Shown here in pieces: positions 26,045 through 33,257 of a stretch of 64,000 bases of DNA. How positions within the stretch are numbered: the stretch's first letter is position 1; each line of letters opens with the position of its first letter. This DNA is from JAJYQH01 sp036261615 (lineage in GTDB: Bacteria; Actinomycetota; Actinomycetes; Propionibacteriales; Propionibacteriaceae). The stretch covers positions 1 to 64,000 of the forward strand of contig DATAKK010000055.1 of NCBI GenBank assembly GCA_036261615.1. Reading direction: 5' to 3'. The translations under genes were made by a program, and so were the position numbers. The notes below the pieces were generated by a model. The model did no database searches. It saw only the letters and a program-made list of their open reading frames with translations, and was not told the DNA's origin.

Positions 26045-26071
26045 GGCGCTTCCTGAATGAGACGAAGCGCC
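26045..26071 (+). terminator. Second hairpin after S53 copy 1
   Basis: 8-bp stem GGCGCTTC (26045-26052) and GAAGCGCC (26064-26071), 11-nt loop. It may be a back-up terminator or a regulatory structure. Confidence 0.4.
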
Positions 26072-26296
26072 GAATTATGCGTCATTTCACGTCTTCGAAT
26101 TGCCACGCTGCGCGGCGTCGTCCCCTGTCATCAGGCGCTGAACTGCTCGTTTGCGGCGCCGCGCGCCGTCCGCGTGACCGCCTGGAAATCGCCCAGCAGA
26201 CCATATTTCTCATCCAAACCTGAACGCCACTCAGAATCTCAACCCACGGTTGAGGTCTTGTCCCACCCTGCCCTCCTCCTCCCAATTCTCCGCCGA

Positions 26297-26302
26297 TACA
26301 CT
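26297..26302 (+). promoter_or_regulatory. -10 element (TACACT) of the second S53 gene
   Basis: TACACTCA at 75 nt before the GTG at 26377, matching the motif and spacing found in front of copy 1. Confidence 0.4.
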
Positions 26303-26376
26303 CATCCAGCGCCGGAATGATTCGCGTTGTCATACCGGTTTTGCACATCCCCCAACAACACGATCGGAGAATCATC

Positions 26377-27552
26377 GTGGCCAAACGCACACTCACAATT
26401 CTCGGGGCGGTGATGGCCCTCGCCGCGGCAGGGCTCGCCACCGAGAGCCCGGCATCGGCAGCCCCTCCCCCGTGGGCCGCCGTTCCGGCCTGTCCCGGCC
26501 CGGCGGCGAAGGGCACCGTCCGGTGCCACGCCTGGGTCCTCCCGCACGCCAAGAAGAGCGGCGGCTCGTCGAAGCACTCCGGGAACACCGGCACGACCAT
26601 TGGTGGACTGTCCCCCGCCACCATCAAGACCGCCTACAACTTCCCGACCAGCCTGACGGCCGGCGCGGGCCAGACGATCGCGATCGTCGACGCCTACGAC
26701 GCCCCCAACGCGGAGAAGGACCTCGCCACCTTCAGCACCCAGTGGGGGCTGCCCCAGTGCACCACGAGGAACGGCTGCTTCACCAAGGTGAACCAGGCCG
26801 GTGGCGCAGCCCTTCCGAGCGCCGACTCGCGCTGGGCGCTGGAGATCTCGCTCGACATCCAGTGGGCTCACGCCATCGCCCCCGGGGCAAAGATCCTCCT
26901 GGTCGAAGCGAACTCGAGCGGGTTCGGCGACCTCAACACCGCCGAGGACTACGCCAATCAGCACGCGCTGTACGTGAGCAACAGCTGGGGCGGCGGCGAG
27001 TTCAGCGGCGAGTCGACCAACGACGCCCACTACGGTCCCGGGAACGTCAGCGCGTTCGTCGCCTCCGGCGACGGCGGCTACGGCGCCGAGTACCCCTCCG
27101 CCTCGCCCAACGTCATCTCGGTCGGCGGCACGACGCTCGGCCACACCAGCACGGGCTACCTCGACTACGGGTGGACCGGGAGTGGCGGCGGGTGCAGCGC
27201 CTCCGAGAGGGCGACCTCGGCCCAGGCGGCGTTCGGCGGCTACGCGCAGGCAAACTGCGGCGGGATGCGGGCGACGCCCGACCTCGCCCTCGACGCCGAC
27301 CCCAACAGCGGCGTGGCGGTGTACGACAGCACGCCGTACAACGGCCAGAGCGGATGGTTCGTCGTCGGCGGCACCTCGGCGAGCACCCCGATGGTCGCGG
27401 CCCGCGCCGCGATCACCGGACAGCCGGTCAAGCCAGCCACCGTGTACGGCACCTCGATCTCGTTCCGCGACGTGACCCAGGGAAGCAACAACGGTGCGAG
27501 CTGCCTGCCCGGCTACGACCTGGTCACCGGGCGGGGAGCCTGGATCGGGTGA
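26377..27552 (+). CDS. secreted S53 (sedolisin-like) peptidase, copy 2
   Basis: Paralogue of the preceding gene, 391 aa. GTG at 26377 with CGGAGA upstream matches the copy 1 N-terminus (MPKRVLTLLG versus VAKRTLTILG). Signal peptide ends near ASA-29. The E156/D160 pair (ALEISLDIQWAHA), VASGD and GGTSASTP are kept, as are the cysteines. It differs by a Lys/Ser/Gly-rich insert after the first WVLP segment (about 58-75). Again no large prodomain. Duplication with both catalytic sites intact suggests two substrates or dosage (inference). Its stop is 10 nt from the convergent dinB stop. Confidence 0.88.
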   Translation: MAKRTLTILGAVMALAAAGLATESPASAAPPPWAAVPACPGPAAKGTVRCHAWVLPHAKKSGGSSKHSGNTGTTIGGLSPATIKTAYNFPTSLTAGAGQTIAIVDAYDAPNAEKDLATFSTQWGLPQCTTRNGCFTKVNQAGGAALPSADSRWALEISLDIQWAHAIAPGAKILLVEANSSGFGDLNTAEDYANQHALYVSNSWGGGEFSGESTNDAHYGPGNVSAFVASGDGGYGAEYPSASPNVISVGGTTLGHTSTGYLDYGWTGSGGGCSASERATSAQAAFGGYAQANCGGMRATPDLALDADPNSGVAVYDSTPYNGQSGWFVVGGTSASTPMVAARAAITGQPVKPATVYGTSISFRDVTQGSNNGASCLPGYDLVTGRGAWIG

Positions 27553-27562
27553 CACCGGCCGC

Positions 27563-28918
27563 TCACTGAGCGGTCTCCTCATTGATCGGCGCGCTGCCCG
27601 GCAGTCCGGGCAGCGCGTCCGGTCGTTTCAGGGCCGGATCGTCGTCCGCGAAGCTGCGCACCGGGCCCACGCCCGTCGACCTCGTCTCGAAGCGCACGGT
27701 GACCCTCCCGTGTCCCGCGCCCCACACCCACCCGCGTCCCCACGCGTCGTGCTCGACGTCCTGACCGGGGAGCCAGCCGGCCACCGGACGCCGCACGACC
27801 TCGGGCTCGGTCGTCGAACGCACCAGCCCGTGGTCAGCGGCGTCGGGGCCGACGTCGAACAGTTCCTCCTGGGCCGCCACGACGAAGTTCGAGACCCCGA
27901 CCCCGAGCAGGCGGACCCCCCGGTGCAGGTCGAGCCCGTCCAGCAGTTCCACGGCGACCCGGCCGATGCGTTCCCCCGAGTCGGTGCCACCCGACAGCGT
28001 CCGCGACCGGGTCCAGGTGACGAAGTCGGCGGTGCGGAGCTTGATCGAGATCGTGCGGGCGAACAGGCCTGCCCGGACGAGGCGTCCGGCGACGACGGCG
28101 GCGTCCCTCACGGCGACGGCGTCCAGGGCGGCCCGGTCGGTGAGATCGGTCTCGAAGGTGTCCTCGACCGAGATCGACTTGGTCTCGCGCTCGGAGACGA
28201 CCGGGCGGTCGTCGACGCCGAGCGCCAGATCGTGCAGGGTGGCCCCCCACGACCCCACCTCGCGGGTCAGTTCGGCCGCCGACAGCCGGGTGACGTCGTC
28301 GACCGTGCGGACGCCGAGCCGCGCCAGTTTGTCCATGGTCGCCGGCCCGATCCCTGGGATCGCGCGGGCGGGCAGCGGTGCGACGGTGGCCCGCTCGGTG
28401 CCCGGCTCGACCACCCGCAGCCCGTCGGGCTTGGCGAGCTCGGAGGCGACCTTCGCGATGAACTTGCTCGACCCCATGCCGACCGACGCCGTCAGCCCGC
28501 CGGTGAGCCGTGCCACGTCGGAGCGCAGCCGCTCGCCCAGGTCGGCGAGGTCGCGCAGCGACGAGCAGTCGACGCCGGTGGAGGCGAGGTCGACGAACGC
28601 CTCGTCGATGCTCAGTTGCTCGACCAGCGGGGACAGCTCGCGCAGCAGGCCCATGACGATGCGGCTCGACTGCCGGTAGGCGTCGAACCGGCCGGCGAGG
28701 TAGGCGGCGTGCGGCGCAAGCCGTCGCGCCTCCGACGTGGGCATGGCCGACCGGACGCCGAACGCCCGCGCTTCGTAGGAGGCCGTGGACACGACCCCCC
28801 GGCCGCCGACGCCGCCGACGACGACCGGTCGTCCCCGCAGCGACGGCTTGTCCCGCTGCTCGACGGAGGCGAAGAAGGCGTCCAGGTCGAGGTGCAGCAC
28901 GCTCGCGGTCGTGCGCAC
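27563..28918 (-). CDS. dinB: DNA polymerase IV (Y-family translesion polymerase)
   Basis: Error-prone polymerase of 451 aa. Palm motifs HLDLDAFFASVEQ and LSIDEAFVDL give the catalytic acidic residues; GRGVVSTASYEARAFGVRSAMP is the finger motif and IPGIGPATMDKLARLGV the helix-hairpin-helix of the thumb. The GTG at 28918, four nt after the folA stop region, places the start right before the conserved motif. A further in-frame ATG at 29029 would run into folA. The little-finger domain is present and the C-terminus is extended by about 60 residues. Confidence 0.93.
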   Translation of the reverse strand: MRTTASVLHLDLDAFFASVEQRDKPSLRGRPVVVGGVGGRGVVSTASYEARAFGVRSAMPTSEARRLAPHAAYLAGRFDAYRQSSRIVMGLLRELSPLVEQLSIDEAFVDLASTGVDCSSLRDLADLGERLRSDVARLTGGLTASVGMGSSKFIAKVASELAKPDGLRVVEPGTERATVAPLPARAIPGIGPATMDKLARLGVRTVDDVTRLSAAELTREVGSWGATLHDLALGVDDRPVVSERETKSISVEDTFETDLTDRAALDAVAVRDAAVVAGRLVRAGLFARTISIKLRTADFVTWTRSRTLSGGTDSGERIGRVAVELLDGLDLHRGVRLLGVGVSNFVVAAQEELFDVGPDAADHGLVRSTTEPEVVRRPVAGWLPGQDVEHDAWGRGWVWGAGHGRVTVRFETRSTGVGPVRSFADDDPALKRPDALPGLPGSAPINEETAQ

Positions 28919-28922
28919 GGCG

Positions 28923-29507
28923 TCACGGCCCTGTCGGCGCCGGCAGCCCGGCGACCCCGTCGAGAGGCAGGCCCGGGGGTCGGAGAGCCGACTCGTACCG
29001 GGCGGTGGTGAATCCGGGGAACCGCTCACGGTGCACGAGGTGCCATCGCTCGGGGTCGATCTCCGGGAAGAAGGTGTCGCCCTGGGGCTCCGCCGGCACC
29101 TCGGTGATCTCCAGCGCCGTCACCATCGGCATCGCCTCACGGTAGACGGCTCCGCCTCCGGCGACCCAGCAGATGCCGTCCGGCTCGAGCTCCCGGGCCA
29201 CGGCGAGCGCCTCGGGCACCGATCCCGCGCGCACGACGAGGGTCGCGTCGTCGAACCTCCACCGCCCCGGCGACCTGGGCTCCGGGGCCTCCCGCGGAGC
29301 CCAGTCGGACGCGCGGGTCACCACCACGCTCGTGCGCCCGGGCAGGGGGCGTCCGATGCTGTCGAAGGTGGCGCGACCCATGACGACCACGTGGCCGGTG
29401 GTGAGCCGCCGGAACCGCCGGAAGTCCTCGGGCAGCCGCCAGGGAATGGTCCCCGCCTGCCCGATGACGCCGTTGCGGGCGACGGCGGCGATCGCGATGA
29501 CCTGCAC
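28923..29507 (-). CDS. folA: dihydrofolate reductase
   Basis: 194 aa enzyme reducing dihydrofolate to tetrahydrofolate with NADPH. Conserved elements: VIAIAAVARNGVIGQAGTIPWRLPEDFRRFRRLTTGHVVVMGRATFDSIGRPLPGRTSVVVTR, then WVAGGGAVYREAMP near 115-128. An insert of about 15 residues after the SVVVTRASDW strand (EPRSPGRWRFDD) makes it slightly longer than the usual about 160 aa. It sits 9 nt downstream of thyA, the enzyme that produces its substrate. Confidence 0.96.
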   Translation of the reverse strand: MQVIAIAAVARNGVIGQAGTIPWRLPEDFRRFRRLTTGHVVVMGRATFDSIGRPLPGRTSVVVTRASDWAPREAPEPRSPGRWRFDDATLVVRAGSVPEALAVARELEPDGICWVAGGGAVYREAMPMVTALEITEVPAEPQGDTFFPEIDPERWHLVHRERFPGFTTARYESALRPPGLPLDGVAGLPAPTGP

Positions 29508-29516
29508 GGCGTCCCC

Positions 29517-30311
29517 TCAGACGGCGATCGGGGCCGCGATCGAGGGATACGGGTCGTACCCCTCGACGGTGATGTCGCTGAGTTCGAACGCGTCGATCTC
29601 GCGCACGTCGGGGTTGAGCCGCAGCGTGGGCAGTGGACGCGGCGTGCGCCCGAGCTGGGTCGCCACCTGGTCGAGGTGGTTGCGATAGATGTGCGCGTCG
29701 CCCAGCGTGTGCACGAAGTCACCGACCTCGAGCCCGACCACCTGGGCGACGAGGTGGGTGAGCAGGGCGTAAGAGGCGATGTTGAACGGCACGCCGAGGA
29801 AGACGTCGGCGCTGCGCTGGTAGAGCTGGCACGACAGCCGGCCGTCGGCGACGTAGAACTGGAACAGCGCGTGGCACGGCGGCAGCGCCATGGCGGGGAT
29901 GTCGGCGACGTTCCAGGCGCTGACGATGTGGCGGCGCGAGTCGGGGTTGGAGCGCAGCGAGTCGACGACCTGGGCGATCTGGTCGACGTGGCGGCCGTCG
30001 GGTGTCGGCCAGCTGCGCCATTGGTAGCCGTAGATGGGTCCGAGGTCGCCGTCGGCGTCGGCCCACTCGTCCCAGATGGTGATCCGGTTGTCGTGCAGCC
30101 ATCCGACGTTCGTGTCGCCGCGCAGGAACCACAGCAACTCCCCGAACACCGAGCGGGTGTGGATCCGCTTGGTGGTGAGAAGGGGGAATCCTGCCGTGAG
30201 GTCGAAGCGCATCTGGTGCCCGAAGACGCTCAGGGTGCCGGTGCCGGTGCGGTCGGACTTCTCGACCCCCTCGGCGAGGATGCGGCGCAGCAGCGCGTGG
30301 TACTGCTCCAT
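29517..30311 (-). CDS. thyA: thymidylate synthase
   Basis: 264 aa, the same length as E. coli ThyA. It methylates dUMP to dTMP with methylene-tetrahydrofolate. Catalytic C146 is in ALPPCHALFQF; RTGTGTLSVFG, the RRHIVSAWN phosphate-binding arginines and LYQRSADVFLGVPFNIASYALL are all intact. ATG 30311 overlaps the rdgB stop by one base (TGATG). Forms a nucleotide-metabolism cluster with folA and rdgB. Confidence 0.97.
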   Translation of the reverse strand: MEQYHALLRRILAEGVEKSDRTGTGTLSVFGHQMRFDLTAGFPLLTTKRIHTRSVFGELLWFLRGDTNVGWLHDNRITIWDEWADADGDLGPIYGYQWRSWPTPDGRHVDQIAQVVDSLRSNPDSRRHIVSAWNVADIPAMALPPCHALFQFYVADGRLSCQLYQRSADVFLGVPFNIASYALLTHLVAQVVGLEVGDFVHTLGDAHIYRNHLDQVATQLGRTPRPLPTLRLNPDVREIDAFELSDITVEGYDPYPSIAAPIAV

Positions 30312-30943
30312 CAGTGCTGCTCCTCCTCGAGCGGCGACAGGCCGAGGCTCTCGACGAGCACCGGCAGCATGGCCCGCAGCGCCTGGCCCCGGTGGCTGAT
30401 CGCGTTCTTCTCCTCCGGGGACAGTTCCGCGCTGGTGACGTGGTGGCCGGCGGGGATGAAGATCGGGTCGTAGCCGAAGCCGTTGCTTCCCCGGCGTTCC
30501 ATCGCCACCCGGCCCGGCCACTCGCGCACGACCACGTGCTCGCTGCCGTCGGGCAGCACCAGCGCCATGGCGCACACGAACGCGGCGTCCCGCTGGCCCT
30601 CGGGGACGTCGCTGATCTGGTGCATGAGCAGGTTGAGGTTCGCCTCGTCGTCGCCCTCGGGGCCGGCCCAGCGGGCGGAGCGGACGCCGGGAGACCCGTT
30701 GAGGACGCCGACGGCGATGCCCGAGTCGTCGGCCAGCGACGGCAGACCCGTGCGCCCGGCCCACTCCCGGGCCTTGATGAGGGCGTTGCCCTCGAAGGTA
30801 CGCGCGCTCTCGACCGGCTCGGGGCCGTCGGGCACGTCGGCGAGGCCGAGCACCTCGACGTCCAGCCGCGCCTCGTGGAGCACGTCGCGCAGTTCGACGA
30901 GCTTGCCCTGGTTGCCGGTGGCGAGCAGGATCCGGGTGCTCAC
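30311..30943 (-). CDS. rdgB: non-canonical purine NTP pyrophosphatase (RdgB/HAM1)
   Basis: 210 aa house-cleaning enzyme that hydrolyses dITP/XTP to monophosphates. ILLATGNQGKLVELRDVL, TFEGNALIKAREWA, SLADDSGIAV and FGYDPIFIPAGH are diagnostic. GTG 30943 overlaps the rph stop as GTGA. The rph-rdgB pair is widely conserved in bacteria. Confidence 0.95.
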   Translation of the reverse strand: MSTRILLATGNQGKLVELRDVLHEARLDVEVLGLADVPDGPEPVESARTFEGNALIKAREWAGRTGLPSLADDSGIAVGVLNGSPGVRSARWAGPEGDDEANLNLLMHQISDVPEGQRDAAFVCAMALVLPDGSEHVVVREWPGRVAMERRGSNGFGYDPIFIPAGHHVTSAELSPEEKNAISHRGQALRAMLPVLVESLGLSPLEEEQH

Positions 30944-31704
30944 GCGTCGACCTCCTGGCCCAGCGACCGGCGCTGCAGGCGGCCCAGGTCCGCGCACCCG
31001 GCCACCCCGAGGTCGAGCAGCGTGTCGAGGGTCGTGCGGTCGAAGGCGACGCCCTCGGCGGTGCCCTGCACCTCGACGAACCGGCCGGCGCCGGTCATGA
31101 CGATGTTCATGTCGGTGTCGGCCCCGGAGTCCTCCTCGTAGCAGAGGTCGAGCATCGGGACGCCGCCGACGATGCCGACGGAGACGGCGGCCACCGAATC
31201 GATGAGCGGCTCGCCGGCCAGGGAGCCGCGCCGGCGGAGCCAGTCGACCGCGTCGACCAGGGCCACGTAGGCGCCGGTGATGGACGCCGTGCGGGTGCCG
31301 CCGTCGGCCTGGAGCACGTCGCAGTCGATGACGATGGTGTTCTCGCCGAGGGCCTTGTAGTCGACGATGGCCCGCAGGGAGCGCCCTATCAGCCTGCTGA
31401 TCTCGTGGGTGCGTCCGCCGACCCGCCCGCGGCGCGACTCGCGCTCGCTGCGGGTGTGGGTCGCCCGGGGCAGCATCTCGTACTCGCCGGTGATCCAGCC
31501 GAGACCCGAGCCCTTGCGCCAGCGCGGCACCCCCTCGGTGACGCTGGCGGCCACGAGCACCCGGGTGCGGCCGAACTCGACGAGCACCGAGCCCTCGGCG
31601 TGGTCGAGCCAGTTGCGGGTGATGGTGACCGGCCTGAGCTGGTCCGGGGCGCGCCCGTCGATGCGGGGCGTGGTCACGGCGGGGGTGGGGGCGGTGTCGG
31701 ACAC
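30940..31704 (-). CDS. rph: ribonuclease PH
   Basis: 254 aa phosphorolytic 3'-5' exoribonuclease that trims tRNA 3' ends. RPVTITRNWLDHAEGSVLVEFGRTRVLVAASVTEGVPRW, SERESRRGRVGGRTHEISRLIGRSLRA and ENTIVIDCDVLQADGGTRTASITGAYVALVDA are all present. GTG 31704 follows a GAGGG site; the murI stop is 10 nt upstream, so the two are probably co-transcribed. Confidence 0.96.
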   Translation of the reverse strand: MSDTAPTPAVTTPRIDGRAPDQLRPVTITRNWLDHAEGSVLVEFGRTRVLVAASVTEGVPRWRKGSGLGWITGEYEMLPRATHTRSERESRRGRVGGRTHEISRLIGRSLRAIVDYKALGENTIVIDCDVLQADGGTRTASITGAYVALVDAVDWLRRRGSLAGEPLIDSVAAVSVGIVGGVPMLDLCYEEDSGADTDMNIVMTGAGRFVEVQGTAEGVAFDRTTLDTLLDLGVAGCADLGRLQRRSLGQEVDA

Positions 31705-31714
31705 GGCCCTCAGG

Positions 31715-32572
31715 CTACCCGACCTGCGCCGGCTCCCCCGGGAGCCGGATGGCGCGGACCTCGTCGACGAATCCGCCGAGCAGCCGGCGTCCGACACCCG
31801 CGAAGGTGTCCGCACTACCGGTGGTGAGGAACAGCCGCTCGGGCGTGCGGGGCAGCGGGTGAGTGAGTCCCAGGTCGGTAAGGGTGGCGTAGGTCTCCCG
31901 GGCGCACTCGTCGGCGCTGGACACGAGCGTGACCCCGTCGCCGAGCACGTAGCTGAACAGCCCGGCCAGCAGCGGGTAGTGGGTGCAGCCGAGGATGAGG
32001 GTGTCGATGCCGGCGTCCTGCAGCGGCCGGAGGTACTCGCGGGCGACCGCGATGAGTTCGCTCCCACCGGTGATCCCGGCCTCGACGTACTCGACGAACA
32101 GCGGGCAGGGCGCGGTGGTGAGGGTCACCTGGGGCGCGGCGGCCAGGGCGTCGTCGTAGCTCTGGGACGCCGCGGTGCCGGCGGTGCACACCACGCCCAC
32201 CCGGTTGTTGCGGGTGGTGAGCACCGCCCGGCGGCCGGCGGGCAGGATCACCTCGGTGACGGGCACGTCGTAGCGCTCGCGGGCGTCGCGCAGCACCGCG
32301 GACGACGCGGTGTTGCAGGCGATGACCAGCGCCTTGACACCGTGGTCGACGAGCCGGTCCATGCACTGGAGGGCGAACCGGCGCACCTCGGCGATCGGGC
32401 GCGGCCCGTAGGGGGCGCGGGCGGTGTCGCCGAGATAGATGATGTCCTCGTGCGGCAGGAGGTCGACGAGCGCCCGGGCCACGGTGAGGCCGCCGAACCC
32501 CGAGTCGAAGATGCCGATCGGGCCGTCGACGCCGGACAGATTCGTCGCATCGTCGGGTCCGCTGCTCGCCAC
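31715..32572 (-). CDS. murI: glutamate racemase
   Basis: 285 aa enzyme making D-glutamate for peptidoglycan. IGIFDSGFGGLTVARAL, YLGDTARAPYGPR and two catalytic Cys motifs (IACNTASSAVLRDAR and LGCTHYPLL) are intact. GTG 32572 is the likely start; a second GTG at VDGPIGIFD would shorten it by 14 residues. It heads the murI-rph-rdgB-thyA-folA-dinB run. Confidence 0.95.
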   Translation of the reverse strand: MASSGPDDATNLSGVDGPIGIFDSGFGGLTVARALVDLLPHEDIIYLGDTARAPYGPRPIAEVRRFALQCMDRLVDHGVKALVIACNTASSAVLRDARERYDVPVTEVILPAGRRAVLTTRNNRVGVVCTAGTAASQSYDDALAAAPQVTLTTAPCPLFVEYVEAGITGGSELIAVAREYLRPLQDAGIDTLILGCTHYPLLAGLFSYVLGDGVTLVSSADECARETYATLTDLGLTHPLPRTPERLFLTTGSADTFAGVGRRLLGGFVDEVRAIRLPGEPAQVG

Positions 32573-32616
32573 GTCGTGCAAGTCTAGGGGTGCCCGGGGT
32601 GATGAAGGAGCGAGGC

Positions 32617-32823
32617 ATGGCGCGTCGGGGGGCGGCACCGGTCGGGGGCCCGATTCCGCCGTCGCCGATCGCCCTCCGACTGCTCGCGCGGGTGGCCGAC
32701 CTGCTGGGAGCCGGACGCCGGCGGCGTCCCGCCTGCCCCAGGCCGCCGGAGACCACGGCCCCGCCGCCCGCTCCGCCGCCCGAGGGTCCGGACGCCGGAA
32801 CCCCCGGCTCACGGGACCTCTGA
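32617..32823 (+). CDS. possible small basic/proline-rich protein
   Basis: 68-aa ORF divergent from murI, with AAGGAG 8 nt before the ATG. It has a short amphipathic stretch (PIALRLLARVADLLG), then Arg- and Pro-rich sequence, and no recognised domain. GC-rich chance ORFs are common here, so it may not be real; the ribosome site is the main support. Confidence 0.3.
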   Translation: MARRGAAPVGGPIPPSPIALRLLARVADLLGAGRRRRPACPRPPETTAPPPAPPPEGPDAGTPGSRDL

Positions 32824-32843
32824 GCGTCACGCAGCACCCTCGT

Positions 32844-32916
32844 CTGCGAAATCGACCCCTGCTGCCACTCACCGCGCCGAGAGGCGGGTGTGTGGCAGGT
32901 GGTGCACGTTTCGCAG
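32844..32916. repeat. Dispersed palindromic intergenic repeat, copy 1
   Basis: 73 nt bounded by CTGCGAAA and TTTCGCAG with an inner CTGCCAC/GTGGCAG stem. It lies between the convergent small ORF and feoC-like stops. Related copies are at 43377-43440, 50126-50195 and 50272-50342; this copy is in the opposite orientation to those three. Confidence 0.75.
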
Positions 32917-32960
32917 GGATCGGGCCGCGCTCGGCCGGTCTGCCGGTTCCCCCGTACGGC

Positions 32961-33257
32961 TCAGCGCCGGGGCAGGCTGAGCTGCACGAGCACCGGTCCG
33001 CGGTGTTGGGGGGACGCCCACGGGGCGCCACAGCCGGGGAGGCCGTCGCCATGGGCGAACGCGCACGACCCGCAGCCGCCGCTGGGGCAACCGGCCACCA
33101 TCTCCCGGGCCTCGAGCCGTCCCATCCGCCGGAGGTGGTCGACGGCGGCGAGGACGACGTCGCGCCGGAGGCCGGTCCTCGTGGCGATGTCGTCGAGGGT
33201 GGACGCGCCCCCCTCGAAGGCCTCGAGCACCGCGTTGAGCGGTCGGACGCCGCTCAC
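32961..33257 (-). CDS. FeoC-like regulator
   Basis: 98 aa protein with an N-terminal winged helix (LNAVLEAFEGGASTLDDIATRTGLRRDVVLAAVDHLRRMGRLEA) followed by a cysteine cluster CPSGGCGSCAF and a later GC. This matches the layout of FeoC, a small protein that controls FeoB stability or activity and may bind an Fe-S cluster. GTG 33257 overlaps the feoB stop as GTGA, and it is last in the feoAB operon. A DNA-binding role versus FeoB-binding role cannot be decided from sequence. Confidence 0.78.
   Translation of the reverse strand: MSGVRPLNAVLEAFEGGASTLDDIATRTGLRRDVVLAAVDHLRRMGRLEAREMVAGCPSGGCGSCAFAHGDGLPGCGAPWASPQHRGPVLVQLSLPRR

Larger units (their letters stand above)
25917..26376. other. 460-nt low-GC intergenic region between the S53 genes
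   Basis: No gene seen. The stretch is visibly richer in A/T than its surroundings. It contains the strong terminator at 25981-26018, a second hairpin at 26045-26071, and the TACACTCA promoter motif near 26297. The sequence 26080-26290 contains no conserved ORF; it may be decayed sequence or a regulated upstream region. Confidence 0.5.
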
